A DNA stretch of 64,000 nt from Sanguibacter keddieii DSM 10542 (GCF_000024925.1 NC_013521.1:4030001-4094000); one strand, 5' to 3'; shown: positions 1 to 10,742, counted from the stretch's first letter. Numbers and translations are program-made. Notes: generated by a model not told the origin, from the letters alone.

Positions 1-833
1 GGGTCGTCCGAGGGCAGCCCCGTGCTCCCGGTCCGGTTCCGGCGACCCGCCCCGCTGCACGAGACCACGAGGTCGGCCTCGCCGAGGGCGGCGACCAGGT
101 CGGTCACGGCGTCGACGCCGCGGTCCCGCGCGAACTGCTCGGCACGACCAGAGGCGGAGTACACGGCGATGTCCGCGCACCCGCGGGCGCGGAGCGCCGC
201 GACGGTCGCGCCGGCGTAGGCACCGGTCCCGACGATCACCGCAGATGTCTGGCGCCACGGCGGGATGCTGGCCTCGGCGAGGTCGAGCCCGACCGACACG
301 ACGGAGCGGCCGTCGGCCCCGAGGTGCGTGGTGTGCGCGACGCGCTTGGAGGCGCGGGACGCCGACTGGAAGAGCCGCTCCAGCCGGGGGCTGGTGGTCG
401 CCTCGGCGTGCGAGGAGTCGAGGGCGCGGCGCACCTGCCCGGCGATCTCCCGCTCGCCCACGACCATCGAGTCGAGACCCGAGGCGACGGTGAAGAGGTG
501 CCGGGTGACGTCGGCGCCGCTGCGGACCGTGAACGCGGACCGCGCGGCCTCCTGGGAGACACCGGACTCGACGGCGATGAGGCGGGCGACCTCGTCGGCG
601 GCGTGGGCAAGGTCACGCTCGGTGAGGGTCCCGGGCACGGCGGAGCGGGCCGCACCGTCGGCGAGGTCGAGGTACAGCTCGAACCGGTTGCAGGTCGCGA
701 GCACGACCGCACCGGTGATCATCTCGCAGGTCCGCACGGCCGACGTGCCCATCGAATGCGCGCCTGTTGACAGCTGCTCGAGCGCTTCGAGGTCAAGCTC
801 GTGGTGACTTGCGGTCATCGACATGAGAACCAC
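1..833 (-). CDS. hemA: Glutamyl-tRNA reductase, N-terminal part (runs off left edge)
   Basis: Reduces glutamyl-tRNA(Glu) to glutamate-1-semialdehyde with NADPH, the first committed step of C5-pathway tetrapyrrole synthesis. The reverse strand is open from base 833 to base 1, about 277 residues of a protein that is normally 420-450. Visible motifs are ATCNRFELYL with the catalytic cysteine (about residue 48), RHLFTVASGLDSMVVGEREI of the catalytic domain, and a nucleotide-binding VIVGTGAYAGATVAAL segment. GTG 833 is chosen because it gives VVLMSMTASHHELDL, matching the usual first beta strand. ATG 824 and ATG 818 are in-frame alternatives. It is divergent from hemE, and hemL at 6872 encodes the next enzyme. 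The C-terminal dimerisation domain lies outside the window. Confidence 0.93.
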   Translation of the reverse strand, partial: MVLMSMTASHHELDLEALEQLSTGAHSMGTSAVRTCEMITGAVVLATCNRFELYLDLADGAARSAVPGTLTERDLAHAADEVARLIAVESGVSQEAARSAFTVRSGADVTRHLFTVASGLDSMVVGEREIAGQVRRALDSSHAEATTSPRLERLFQSASRASKRVAHTTHLGADGRSVVSVGLDLAEASIPPWRQTSAVIVGTGAYAGATVAALRARGCADIAVYSASGRAEQFARDRGVDAVTDLVAALGEADLVVSCSGAGRRNRTGSTGLPSDD

Positions 834-879
834 AGCGATTCGATTTAAACATTTGTCGCTCGAAAGGCAGAATCGAGGG
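834..879. promoter_or_regulatory. Divergent hemA/hemE promoter region
   Basis: This short spacer between the divergent hemA and hemE starts holds an AT-rich core, GATTTAAACATTTG, that stands out in this very GC-rich DNA. It probably carries the -10 elements of both promoters. No known operator is recognised. If hemE used the upstream ATG at 823 there would be no room for a promoter, which supports the GTG start at 880. Confidence 0.4.
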
Positions 880-1947
880 GTGAATCTCTCCTCAGCGCAC
901 CCGCTCTCCGACGGCCGGACGACCCGCTCACCACTCGTCCGCGCGCTGCGCGGCGAACGGCCCGACTCGATCCCCGTCTGGTTCATGCGCCAGGCCGGCC
1001 GGTCGCTGCCCGAGTACCTCGCCGCCCGGGAGGGCGTCGCGATGCTCGACTCCTGCCTCGACCCGGCGCTCGCGAGCGAGATCACCCTCCAGCCCGTCCG
1101 TCGGCACCAGGTCGACGCGGGCATCTTCTTCTCCGACATCGTGGTGCCGCTGCGGCTCGCGGACGTCGACGTCGACATCGCCCCCGGAGTCGGCCCCGTC
1201 CTCGGCGAGCCCGTCCGCACCCCGGCCGACGTGGACCGTCTGCTCGAGAAGACCCTCACCGACGAGGCGCTCCAGCCGATCCGTGACGCGGTCGCCCTGA
1301 CCGTCGCGGAGCTGGGCAGCACGCCGCTCATCGGCTTCGCCGGGGCGCCCTTCACGCTCGCCGCGTACATGGTCGAGGGGCGCCCGTCGCGCGACCACCT
1401 GGGCGCCCGCCGCATGATGCACACCGACCCCGAGTCGTGGGCCCGGTTGACCACCTGGGCCGCCGACGTGACCGGCACGTTCCTGCGCGCGCAGGTCCTC
1501 GCGGGCACCAGCGCCGCGCAGCTGTTCGACTCCTGGGCCGGGAGCCTGAGCCTCGCGGACTACGTGGCGCACGTCGCGCCGTCGTCGGCCCGCGCTCTCA
1601 CGCACGTGCAGGACCTCCCGGTCCCCGTCATCCACTTCGGGACCGGCACGGGCCACCTGCTGCCCGCCATGCGTGACGTCGGGGCCGACGTCGTGGGCGT
1701 CGACTACCGCACACCCCTCGACGAGGCGAACGCGATGCTCGGCGGCACCACGCCGCTCCAGGGCAACATCGACCCCGCGCTGCTGGGGGCTCCGTGGCCT
1801 GTCCTCGAGGCGCACGTCCGCGACGTCGTGGAGCGCGGGCGGACCGCCCCGGCGCACGTGGTGAACCTCGGTCACGGCGTCCCGCCCGACACCGACCCGA
1901 CGGTGCTGACGCGCGTCGTCGAGCTCGTCCACTCCCTCCCGGCCTGA
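880..1947 (+). CDS. hemE: Uroporphyrinogen III decarboxylase
   Basis: Decarboxylates the four acetate side chains of uroporphyrinogen III to give coproporphyrinogen III in the cytoplasm. The protein (355 residues from GTG 880) has the family's usual length and shows the N-terminal substrate-binding signature VWFMRQAGRSLPEY, IFFSDIVVPL, FAGAPFTLAAYMVEG, and PLQGNIDPALL near the C-terminus. GTG 880 is preferred to ATG 823: the longer start would reach into hemA and consume the shared promoter, and homology starts near SPLVRALRGERPD. The next gene starts 6 bases after its stop, so hemE and hemY are probably co-transcribed. Confidence 0.95.
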   Translation: MNLSSAHPLSDGRTTRSPLVRALRGERPDSIPVWFMRQAGRSLPEYLAAREGVAMLDSCLDPALASEITLQPVRRHQVDAGIFFSDIVVPLRLADVDVDIAPGVGPVLGEPVRTPADVDRLLEKTLTDEALQPIRDAVALTVAELGSTPLIGFAGAPFTLAAYMVEGRPSRDHLGARRMMHTDPESWARLTTWAADVTGTFLRAQVLAGTSAAQLFDSWAGSLSLADYVAHVAPSSARALTHVQDLPVPVIHFGTGTGHLLPAMRDVGADVVGVDYRTPLDEANAMLGGTTPLQGNIDPALLGAPWPVLEAHVRDVVERGRTAPAHVVNLGHGVPPDTDPTVLTRVVELVHSLPA

Positions 1948-1953
1948 CCCGAC

Positions 1954-3570
1954 GTGGCCACGACGGACCCGCAGGTGCCTGCCAGCCCCGACCCGCAGCA
2001 GCCTGCTGCGCTGGACGTGGCGGGGACGAGCAGCCCTGACGGGGCGGAGGCGACCAGCCTCGTAGCCGCTCCTGCGGGCGGACCGTCGTGGCACGACGCC
2101 GTCGTCGTCGGCGGTGGCGTCGCGGGGCTCGTGGCCGCGCACACGCTCGTGACCGAGGGCCTGTCGCCCGTGGTCGTCGAGGCGTCGGCCACCTGCGGCG
2201 GCTACCTCGCGCGGGCTGACGTGGGGCCCGCGGGCACGCCCGTGGTGGTGGACGTCGGCGCGGAGTCCTACGCCTCGCGCAGCCAGGCGATCGGCGACCT
2301 GGTGGCGGCCCTCGGCCTCGAGGCCGTCGAGCCGAGCGGCCTGTCGGCGTGGGGCTACGTCCCCGTCGGTGCACGTCCCGACGACAGCACCGCCCCGTCC
2401 GCCGACAGCGCCGGGCGAGCCTTCCCGCTGCCTGCTGCCGGGGTGCTGGGCATCCCGGGACGCCCGTGGGCACGGGACACCCGGCGCGCGATCGGCGTTC
2501 TCGGTGCGCTGCGCGCGAGCCTGGACCGGGTGCTGCCGGCGTCCCGCGTCGACACGTCCAACCTCGCGTCGCTGGTCCGGTCGCGCCTCGGGGCGCGGGT
2601 GCTCGAGCGGCTCGTGACGCCCGTGGCCGGCGGGGTGCACTCGACGGACCCGGCGCTGCTGTCGGTCGACGCGGTCGCCCCGGGCCTGCTCGCGGCCTAT
2701 CGGCGGACCGGGTCGCTCGCCGCAGCCGTCCTGTCGCTGCGCGCCCAGGCCCCTGCGGGCTCGGCCGTGCGCGGCCTGGTCGGCGGCATGAACCAGCTGG
2801 TCGCGGCGCTCGAGCGATCCGTCGAGCACGGCGGGCAGGTCCGTCGCGGCTCCGGGGCGCGGAGACTGCGCCGCGTCGAGGGCGCCTGGGAGGTCGTCCT
2901 GTCGGACGGTGCGGTCCTGCGCACCGACCGGGTGGTCGTGGCGGTCGGCGGCCACGCTGCTGTCGCGCTCCTCGCCGACCACGTCGACGTGCGCGGGGCC
3001 GCCCCGGTCCGAGGTACCGACATCCGCCTGGTGACGCTGCTGCTGCGCGTGCCCGGCCTGAGCCCGGCGCCCCGGGGCACGGGCGTGCTGGTCGCCCCGG
3101 GCTCCGACGTCGTCGCGAAGGGCACCACCCACGCCTCGGCCAAGTGGCCGTGGCTGCGGGCCCGGCTCGACGCCACGCTGGGCGAGGACGCCCACGTGGT
3201 GCGGCTCAGCTACGGACGCGGGGGTGCCTCGGCGCCCGCCCCGGTCGCCGCCGGGACGGACGCGGCCGCGGCCGACGCGGCCTTCGTGGAGCAGGCTGTG
3301 CGCGACGTGCAGGCCCTCTACGCGGTCCGCCTGGCCACGGACGACGTGCTGTCGTCGCTCGTGACGCGCTGGGACGACGCCCTCTCGCCCCCGACCCCGG
3401 AGCACCGCGAGCGCACGTCGCGGCTGGTCGACGACGTCGCAGGGCTCGGTGGCGGAGGTCAGGCGGCCGGTCCTGGCCTCGCGGTGACCGGGGCGTGGGT
3501 GGCGGGCACCGGGCTCGCGGCCGTCGTCCCGCACGCGCAGGCTGCTGCACGCTCGCTGGGACATTCCTGA
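1954..3570 (+). CDS. hemY: Coproporphyrinogen III/protoporphyrinogen oxidase (HemY/CgoX family)
   Basis: FAD-dependent oxidase that removes six electrons from coproporphyrinogen III. In Gram-positive bacteria this family usually works in the coproporphyrin-dependent branch (CgoX). The 538-residue protein has a Rossmann FAD motif VVVGGGVAGLVAA at about residues 50-63 followed by an acidic strand end (VVVEAS), and a C-terminal GAWVAGTGLAAVVPHAQAAA segment typical of the family's second FAD-contact region. The first roughly 47 residues are an Ala/Pro-rich extension outside the conserved fold. GTG 1954 lies 6 bases after hemE. The partner enzymes HemQ/ChdC and ferrochelatase are not found next to it, where they often occur. 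Confidence 0.9.
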   Translation: MATTDPQVPASPDPQQPAALDVAGTSSPDGAEATSLVAAPAGGPSWHDAVVVGGGVAGLVAAHTLVTEGLSPVVVEASATCGGYLARADVGPAGTPVVVDVGAESYASRSQAIGDLVAALGLEAVEPSGLSAWGYVPVGARPDDSTAPSADSAGRAFPLPAAGVLGIPGRPWARDTRRAIGVLGALRASLDRVLPASRVDTSNLASLVRSRLGARVLERLVTPVAGGVHSTDPALLSVDAVAPGLLAAYRRTGSLAAAVLSLRAQAPAGSAVRGLVGGMNQLVAALERSVEHGGQVRRGSGARRLRRVEGAWEVVLSDGAVLRTDRVVVAVGGHAAVALLADHVDVRGAAPVRGTDIRLVTLLLRVPGLSPAPRGTGVLVAPGSDVVAKGTTHASAKWPWLRARLDATLGEDAHVVRLSYGRGGASAPAPVAAGTDAAAADAAFVEQAVRDVQALYAVRLATDDVLSSLVTRWDDALSPPTPEHRERTSRLVDDVAGLGGGGQAAGPGLAVTGAWVAGTGLAAVVPHAQAAARSLGHS

Positions 3571-3733
3571 ATACGTCGAGAAAAAGTAAGGCTGCCCTTT
3601 CTTCTGCATTTCTTAGGGCACCCTGTGTGACCCAGAACTGACAGGCTGTCAGAACTTTCTTCGGTACGCCGAACAATGCACGTCGGAACGCTCTCATTTC
3701 GACTCCGGAGCCGAACGAGAGCACACTGGACGG
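3571..3733. promoter_or_regulatory. hemY-hemC intergenic region with two inverted-repeat elements
   Basis: This 163-base gap is less GC-rich than its surroundings and probably carries the hemC promoter. It holds two similar GC-core inverted repeats about 25 bases apart: AAGG-N4-CCTT at about 3589-3600 and AGGG-CA-CCCT at about 3614-3623. They resemble half-matches to DtxR/IdeR sites (about 11 of 19 for the first), which is too weak for assignment. They may mark iron- or heme-dependent control of hemCDBL. Confidence 0.3.
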
Positions 3734-4672
3734 GTGACCGGACACCCCGCCCTCCGCATCGGTACCCGCAGCAGCCTCCTGGCGCTCACGCAGACCGGCA
3801 CCGTCGCCGACGACCTGCGCCGGCTCACCGGCCGCCCCGTCGAGATCGTGCCGGTGACGACCGACGGCGACGTGCTCACCGGCTCGCTCTCCCAGATGGG
3901 TGGCACCGGCGTGTTCGTCACCGCCCTGCGCGCCGCGCTCCTCGACGACCGGTGCGACGTCGCCGTGCACTCCCTCAAGGACCTGCCGACCGCCGGCGTC
4001 CTCGGCCTCCAGCACGTCACCCCGGTCCGCCAGGACCCGCGCGACGCCCTCTGCTCGCGCGCCGGTCACCGCCTCGCCGACCTCCCGCACGGCGCCCGCG
4101 TCGGCACGGGCTCGCCCCGCCGCGCCGCCCAGCTGCGCCTCGTCCGCCCCGACCTCGACGTCGTCGACATCCGCGGGAACATCGACACCCGACTCGGACG
4201 CGTGCACCCCGAGACCGGCGACCTCGACGCCGTGGTCCTCGCCGCGGCCGGCCTCAACCGCATCGGGCGCGAGCACGCGATCACCGAGCTCATCTCCGTG
4301 ACCGACATGGCCCCCGCCCCCGGGCAGGGCGCCCTCGCCGTCGAGACCCGCAGCAGCCTCCTCGAGGAGGACCCCGTGGTCGCCCGGGCCTTCGACCAGC
4401 TCGACGACCCCGCGACCTCGCTGTCCGTGCTGGCCGAGCGCGCGCTGCTCGCCCGGCTCGAGGCCGGGTGCGCAGCCCCCGTCGGCACGCACGCGACCGT
4501 GTCCGACGGGCTGCTCACCCTGCACGCCGTCGTCGCCCGCCCGGACGGCAGCGAGCAGCTGCGCCACAACCAGTCGACCGAGGTCGCCGACACCTCGACC
4601 GCCGAGGCAGTCGCCCTCGGCGAGGCCGTAGCCGACCACTTCCTGGCGCTCGGCGCAGCGTCCTTCATCTGA
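3734..4672 (+). CDS. hemC: Porphobilinogen deaminase (hydroxymethylbilane synthase)
   Basis: Polymerises four porphobilinogen units into hydroxymethylbilane using a covalently bound dipyrromethane cofactor. The 312-residue protein has the expected N-terminus RIGTRSSLLALTQT, the loop VAVHSLKDLPT, the arginine-rich GSPRRAAQL and RGNIDTRL segments, and EAGCAAPVGTHA with the cofactor-attaching cysteine at about residue 246. GTG 3734 places the first conserved strand within ten residues of the start. hemD begins 14 bases downstream. Confidence 0.95.
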   Translation: MTGHPALRIGTRSSLLALTQTGTVADDLRRLTGRPVEIVPVTTDGDVLTGSLSQMGGTGVFVTALRAALLDDRCDVAVHSLKDLPTAGVLGLQHVTPVRQDPRDALCSRAGHRLADLPHGARVGTGSPRRAAQLRLVRPDLDVVDIRGNIDTRLGRVHPETGDLDAVVLAAAGLNRIGREHAITELISVTDMAPAPGQGALAVETRSSLLEEDPVVARAFDQLDDPATSLSVLAERALLARLEAGCAAPVGTHATVSDGLLTLHAVVARPDGSEQLRHNQSTEVADTSTAEAVALGEAVADHFLALGAASFI

Positions 4673-4685
4673 TGGACCGCGCCTG

Positions 4686-5729
4686 ATGGACCGACCCGAC
4701 CAGCCGTCGACCCAGGCGGCAGGGGTGACCGCGGCACGGCCGCTGGAGGGCTGGCACGTGCTGGTCCCCCGGGCGCCAGGACGCGGCGCCGGGCTGGCCC
4801 GGCTCGTCGAGGCCGCAGGCGGCACCGCCGTCGTCGCACCGCTGGTCTCCCGCGCGGAGATCGGCCCGGAGGACCAGGCCACGCTCGACGCCGCGGTCGC
4901 CGGTCTCCGGGACGGGCACGTGGCGTGGGTCGCGGTGACGAGCGTCAACGCGGTCGACGAGCTCGTGGCGTCGGCGCGGAGGGTCGGAGGTGTCACCGAC
5001 GGCGAGACCGGGGACGCGACGTCCAGCGAGGACGACGGCACCGGCCACGACGACAGCGCTCCCGGGACGCACTCCGGTGCGCTCGCCGCGGTCGCGCGCC
5101 GCGCCCGCTGGGCCGCGGTCGGGCCGGCGACCGCTCGTGCGCTCGCTGCGGTCGGCATCTCCGTCGACCTCGTCGCCACCGAGAACTCCGCGGTCGGGCT
5201 GCTCGCGGAGTGGCCCGCGGTGCCCGGTCCCCAGCCCACTGCGACCGCGACCGCGACCGACGTGCCAGCGACCGACACCCCGCCGCCCGTGTCGCCTCCC
5301 GCCTCCGCGCCGCGCGTCCTGCTCCCCCTCGGCGACCTCGCCCGGCCGACCCTCGAGGTCGGGCTGCGCGAGCGCGGGTACGAGCCGGTGCGCGTCACCA
5401 CCTACCGGACCGTGTCGCACCCGGCCCCGGGCGACGTGGTCACCGACTGGCGCGACGGCGCCTACGACGCGGTCGTGCTCACCTCGGGGAGCGTCGCGCG
5501 CGAGGTCGCCGGCCAGCTGGGGCCACACTCGGACGTGCGCGCGGTCGCGATCGGCGAGCCGACCCGCCGCGCGGCGGTCGAGACCGGGCAGGCCGTCACG
5601 GCCGTCGCCCGGACCGCCGACGACGACGGGCTGCTCGCGGCGCTCGTCGCGGCCCGGCGCACGAGCGAGGTCGCAGAGACCACGGAGAGCACAGACGCCT
5701 CAGCCGCCTCGCCCCAGCCGCCACCCTGA
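4686..5729 (+). CDS. hemD: Uroporphyrinogen-III synthase
   Basis: Cyclises hydroxymethylbilane to uroporphyrinogen III with inversion of ring D. This family is poorly conserved. The 347-residue protein is recognised by its N-terminal [23 protein letters not shown] segment, by [12 protein letters not shown], by the second-domain pattern [20 protein letters not shown], and by its place between hemC and hemB. Two low-complexity inserts (an acidic one at about residues 100-120 and an Ala/Thr/Pro run at about 178-205) make it longer than the usual 250-280 residues. ATG 4686 follows hemC closely, so the two are probably translated from one message. Confidence 0.88.
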   Translation: MDRPDQPSTQAAGVTAARPLEGWHVLVPRAPGRGAGLARLVEAAGGTAVVAPLVSRAEIGPEDQATLDAAVAGLRDGHVAWVAVTSVNAVDELVASARRVGGVTDGETGDATSSEDDGTGHDDSAPGTHSGALAAVARRARWAAVGPATARALAAVGISVDLVATENSAVGLLAEWPAVPGPQPTATATATDVPATDTPPPVSPPASAPRVLLPLGDLARPTLEVGLRERGYEPVRVTTYRTVSHPAPGDVVTDWRDGAYDAVVLTSGSVAREVAGQLGPHSDVRAVAIGEPTRRAAVETGQAVTAVARTADDDGLLAALVAARRTSEVAETTESTDASAASPQPPP

Positions 5730-5827
5730 CCTCTCGGCACCGCCACCCCGGCCCCCACCGGGGCTCCACCCCTGCTCGTCCCGTATCCCCACACCCCCTG
5801 CTCATCCCTCTCCCCCTGGAGGACCCC
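5730..5827. other. C-rich hemD-hemB spacer
   Basis: This 98-base spacer is strikingly C-rich on the + strand and almost free of runs of A. It contains one small inverted repeat, CCCCGG...CCGGGG, near 5746-5762. A CTGGAGGAC ribosome-binding sequence precedes hemB. No promoter is recognised. Confidence 0.4.
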
Positions 5828-6814
5828 ATGACCCGCCCCCGCCGCCTGCGCGCCACCCCTGCGCTGCGCGCCCTCGTCGCCGAGACCCGCCTGCACCCCC
5901 GCGACCTCGTGCTGCCGCTGTTCGTCAAGGAGGGCATCACCGAGCCCGTCGAGATCACCTCCATGCCCGGAGTGCTCCACCACAGCGAGGAGTCCCTCGC
6001 CCAGGCCGTGCGCGAGGCCGCCGACGCGGGCCTCGGCGGCGTCATGCTCTTCGGGGTCCCCGAGCACCGCGACGCGACCGGCTCCGGGGCCGACGACCCC
6101 GAGGGGATCCTCAACCGCGGCATCCGCATCGCCGTCGAGGCCGCCGCCGGGCGCCTCGTGGTCATGGCCGACCTCTGCCTCGACGAGTTCACCGACCACG
6201 GCCACTGCGGCGTGCTCGACGCGCACGGCGGCGTCGACAACGACGCGACGCTCGAGCGCTACGTCTCCATGGCGGTCGCCCAGGCCCAGGCCGGCGCCAC
6301 CGTCCTCGGGCTCTCCGGGATGATGGACGGCCAGGTCTTCGCCGTGCGCTCCGGCCTCGACCAGTCGACCGCGAACGGCGGGGCCGGGTTCCCGGACACC
6401 GCGATCCTCGCGTACTCCGCCAAGTACGCCTCGGCCTTCTACGGGCCGTTCCGCGACGCCGTCGAGTCGACGCTCGACGGCGACCGCCGCACGTACCAGA
6501 TGGACGCCGCGAACCGCCGCGAGGGCGGGCGCGAGACGGCGCTCGACCTCCTCGAGGGCGCCGACATCGTCATGGTCAAGCCGGCCATGAGCTACCTCGA
6601 CGTCCTCGCCGACGTCGCCGAGCAGTCCGACGTCCCCGTCGCCGCCTACCAGGTTTCCGGCGAGTACGCGATGATCGAGGCCGCCGCGGCGAACGGCTGG
6701 ATCGACCGCCGCGGCGCGATCCTCGAGTCCGTGCTCGGCATCAAGCGGGCCGGTGCCGACATCGTCCTCACCTACTGGGCCACCGAGATCGCCGGGTGGC
6801 TCGGAGAGCGCTGA
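5828..6814 (+). CDS. hemB: Delta-aminolevulinic acid dehydratase (porphobilinogen synthase)
   Basis: Condenses two 5-aminolevulinates to porphobilinogen. The 328-residue protein has the family length and motifs: [10 protein letters not shown], the metal-site region [33 protein letters not shown] with a Schiff-base lysine, [10 protein letters not shown] with the second catalytic lysine, and [10 protein letters not shown]. The metal segment keeps two cysteines and a histidine but has aspartate where the three-cysteine zinc type has cysteine, so the metal may be Mg or mixed rather than strictly Zn. ATG 5828 follows a CTGGAGGACCCC ribosome-binding region. Confidence 0.96.
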   Translation: MTRPRRLRATPALRALVAETRLHPRDLVLPLFVKEGITEPVEITSMPGVLHHSEESLAQAVREAADAGLGGVMLFGVPEHRDATGSGADDPEGILNRGIRIAVEAAAGRLVVMADLCLDEFTDHGHCGVLDAHGGVDNDATLERYVSMAVAQAQAGATVLGLSGMMDGQVFAVRSGLDQSTANGGAGFPDTAILAYSAKYASAFYGPFRDAVESTLDGDRRTYQMDAANRREGGRETALDLLEGADIVMVKPAMSYLDVLADVAEQSDVPVAAYQVSGEYAMIEAAAANGWIDRRGAILESVLGIKRAGADIVLTYWATEIAGWLGER

Positions 6815-6871
6815 GCGGCTCCGCGTAACCTGAAGAGCAGACCACCCACCCCCTCCTGGACGGACCTCACG

Positions 6872-8200
<1,329 letters not shown>

Positions 8201-8211
8201 CCAGCGGTCAC

Positions 8212-8243
8212 GGGGAGCCGCCTGCGCAGGTGAGCGGCTCCCC
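8212..8243 (+). terminator. Hairpin after hemL
   Basis: A perfect 10-base inverted repeat (GGGGAGCCGC / GCGGCTCCCC, 12-base loop) lies 11 bases after the hemL stop. There is no clear T run, as is common for actinobacterial terminators. It separates the heme block from the ABC transporter. Confidence 0.65.
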
Positions 8244-8264
8244 ACCAGCCGCTAGGTTGGTCGC

Positions 8265-9152
8265 ATGACCTCGCCGACCGAGCCTCAGGACCCGATCGCA
8301 CCGCGACCCACCTCAGGTCCGACGCCGCCGCCAGGCCCTCCTGCGCCGGACCTCGGACCTGAACCGGCCCTCGCACCGCGACCCACCTACGCCTCCGGCC
8401 CGCCCGCCCTCTCGCTGCGCGGGCTGACCAAGACCTTCGGGCACAAGGTGGCCGTCGCCGGGATCTCCCTCGACATCCCCACCGGGTCGTTCTACGGGCT
8501 CGTCGGGCCCAACGGCGCAGGCAAGACGACGCTGCTCTCCATGGCCACCGGCCTCCTGCGCCCCGACGCCGGCACCGCGACCGTCTGCGGCGTCGACATG
8601 TGGGCCGACCCCTTCGAGGCCAAGCGGCTGCTCGGCGTCCTGCCCGACGGCATGGCGATCTTCGACCGGCTCACCGGCACCCAGCTCGTCACCTACGCCG
8701 GCCTCCTGCGCGGCATGGACCGCGAGACCGTCGCGAGCCGCACCGCCGACCTCCTCGCGGTCCTCGACCTGCGCGAGGCCGCCGACACGCTCGTCGTCGA
8801 CTACTCGGCCGGCATGACCAAGAAGATCACGCTCGCCGCCGCACTCGTCCACGCCCCGCGGGTGCTCGTCCTCGACGAGCCCTTCGAGGCGGTCGACCCC
8901 GTCTCCGCGAGCCACATCCGCGCCATCCTGTCCGACTACGTCGCGAGCGGCGGCACCGTCATCGTGTCGTCGCACGTCATGGACCTGGTCCAGCGGATGT
9001 GCGACCACGTCGCCGTGGTCGTCGACGGACAGGTCCGCGCCGCCGGGACCGTCGACGAGGTCCGCGCCGGGCGGTCCCTCGAGGAGCGGTTCGTCGAGCT
9101 CGCCGGCGGCCAGACCAGCGGAGAGGGGCTGTCGTGGTTGCGCAGCTCGTGA
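8265..9152 (+). CDS. ABC transporter ATP-binding protein
   Basis: ATPase subunit of an ABC-2-type exporter. The 295-residue protein has a Pro-rich extension of about 45 residues, then the nucleotide-binding domain: Walker A GPNGAGKTT (about 81-89), Walker B VLVLDEPFEAVD (about 203-214) and the H-loop SSHVMD. The signature is YSAGMTKK instead of LSGGQ, a variation seen in exporter-type ATPases of this class. The permease gene starts inside the last 19 bases of this one, so the two are translationally coupled and form one transporter. The substrate is unknown; drug, lipid or peptide export are possible. Confidence 0.9.
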   Translation: MTSPTEPQDPIAPRPTSGPTPPPGPPAPDLGPEPALAPRPTYASGPPALSLRGLTKTFGHKVAVAGISLDIPTGSFYGLVGPNGAGKTTLLSMATGLLRPDAGTATVCGVDMWADPFEAKRLLGVLPDGMAIFDRLTGTQLVTYAGLLRGMDRETVASRTADLLAVLDLREAADTLVVDYSAGMTKKITLAAALVHAPRVLVLDEPFEAVDPVSASHIRAILSDYVASGGTVIVSSHVMDLVQRMCDHVAVVVDGQVRAAGTVDEVRAGRSLEERFVELAGGQTSGEGLSWLRSS

Positions 9153-10720
9153 GGCTCCGCCTCACCCTCCTCGGCAACCTCCTCAAGCGCTCCGCCTGGC
9201 AGATCGTCGGCTTCGCCTTAGCCGCACTCTACGGCGCGTCGATCCTGCTCGTCATGGTCGGCGGGCTCTTCGTGCTGAGCATCGACGACGCCTCGACTGC
9301 CCAGGCGGTGGTCGTCGCCGGCGGGTCCGTGGCCGTCCTCGGGTGGTGGCTGCTGCCGCTGGTGACCTTCGGTGTCGACTCCTCGCTCGACCCCCGCAAG
9401 CTCGCGCTGCTGCCCATCCACCGGCGCGACCTGCTCCTCGGGCTCGCCGCCGCGGGCGTCGTCGGGATCCCCGGGATCGTCACGACCATCGCCTCGTTCA
9501 GCAGCCTGGTCGTCTGGCGCAGCTCCCCGCTCGCGCTCCTCGTGGCCGTCGGGGCGGTCGTGCTGGCCGTCGCCACCTGCGTCGTGGGGTCCCGCGCACT
9601 GACCACCGCGGTCGCCCCGCTGCGGGCCACGCGCCGGTTCCGCGAGGTCTCCGGGCTCCTCGGAGCCGCCGTCGTCGGGCTCGCGATCCTCTTCGGCAAC
9701 CGGCTGGTCGACGCCGCGGCCGACGGCGCCAGCTCCATGTCCGAGGGCTCCCTCGACGCCGTCGCCGACGTCCTCGCGTGGACGCCCTTCGGTGCTGCGT
9801 GGGGAGTCCCGTCCGCGGTCGTCGCCGGACAGCCGCTCGTCGCGCTCGGCCGGACCGTCGTCGCCGTCGCGACCCTCGTCGCGCTCGTCGCCCTCTGGCG
9901 GTGGGCTCTCGAGCGCACCCTCACCGGCTCCGCCGCGCAGGCCACGTCACGACGGCTCAGCGGGCTCGGGCACTTCGCGCGCTTCTCCGGGACGCCGACC
10001 GGGGCCGTCGCGGCACGCTGCCTCACCTACTGGCGACGCGACCCGCGCTACCTGGGGACGCTCGTCGTCCTGCCGTTCTTCCCCCTGGGGCTCGGGATCT
10101 GGGCCAGCCTCAGCGACCAGGGCTGGTGGGTGCTGCTGCTGCTCGCTCCCCTCACCGCCTTCTCCATGGGATGGGCCATCTCCGCCGACGTCTCGTACGA
10201 CAGCACCGCGTTCTGGATGCACGTCGTCTCGGGCGTCCACGGCAGGGCCGACCGCCTCGGGCGCGCGATCGCCGTGTCCGTCCTCGCCGTGCCCGTGATG
10301 GTCGTCTACCTGCTCGGAGCCACCTGGTACCTCGACCGCTGGGACACCCTGCCCGCCGTCGCCGGCGTCACCGCCGGGACCTACCTCACGGGACTCGGCG
10401 TCTCGAGCGTCGTCTCGGCCCGGTTCGTGTACCCCGTGCCGAAGCACGGCGAGGGTGCCTTCGCGACGCCCCAGGGCTCGACCATGTCGACCATGGCCAT
10501 CCAGACCGGCGGGGCGCTCGTGCTCTCCGTGCTCTGCCTCCCGCACGTCGCGCTCGGCATCGCGGCCGTGGTCACCGGGAGCGCCGCTCTCGGCTGGGCG
10601 ACGCTCGTGGTCGGCGTGGCGCTCGGCACCACACTGCTGGTGGTCGGCGTGCGCACCGGGTCACGGCTGTTCGAGGCCCGCAGCGCAGGGCTCATGGAGC
10701 AGGTCACAGCCCTCGCCTGA
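9134..10720 (+). CDS. ABC-2-type transporter permease
   Basis: Integral membrane partner of the ATPase that overlaps its start. From GTG 9134 the protein has 528 residues with about ten to twelve hydrophobic segments, beginning with IVGFALAALYGASILLVMVG, and no recognisable periplasmic domain. GTG 9134 is chosen because it gives the short basic leader VVAQLVRLRLTLLGNLLKRS before the first helix. Family assignment to ABC-2 exporters rests on topology and on the adjacent ATPase rather than on a sharp motif. The substrate is unknown. Confidence 0.82.
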   Translation: MVAQLVRLRLTLLGNLLKRSAWQIVGFALAALYGASILLVMVGGLFVLSIDDASTAQAVVVAGGSVAVLGWWLLPLVTFGVDSSLDPRKLALLPIHRRDLLLGLAAAGVVGIPGIVTTIASFSSLVVWRSSPLALLVAVGAVVLAVATCVVGSRALTTAVAPLRATRRFREVSGLLGAAVVGLAILFGNRLVDAAADGASSMSEGSLDAVADVLAWTPFGAAWGVPSAVVAGQPLVALGRTVVAVATLVALVALWRWALERTLTGSAAQATSRRLSGLGHFARFSGTPTGAVAARCLTYWRRDPRYLGTLVVLPFFPLGLGIWASLSDQGWWVLLLLAPLTAFSMGWAISADVSYDSTAFWMHVVSGVHGRADRLGRAIAVSVLAVPVMVVYLLGATWYLDRWDTLPAVAGVTAGTYLTGLGVSSVVSARFVYPVPKHGEGAFATPQGSTMSTMAIQTGGALVLSVLCLPHVALGIAAVVTGSAALGWATLVVGVALGTTLLVVGVRTGSRLFEARSAGLMEQVTALA

Positions 10721-10742
10721 GCTGAGGTCGAGACCCTCAGGC
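10715..10742. terminator. Bidirectional hairpin between convergent genes
   Basis: GCCTGAG (10715-10721) pairs with CTCAGGC (10736-10742). The stem contains the stop regions of both the rightward permease and the leftward DUF308 gene, so one structure could end transcription in both directions. Confidence 0.5.

Noticed and set aside
928-3609. Leftward open frame of 893 codons opposite hemE and hemY
   Set aside because: It lies opposite two clearly homologous genes, has Arg/Gly/Pro/His-rich low-complexity translation, and results from third-position GC bias.
3206-5401. Leftward open frame of 731 codons opposite hemY, hemC and hemD
   Set aside because: Composition is low-complexity and it is antisense to conserved heme genes; no domain is recognisable.
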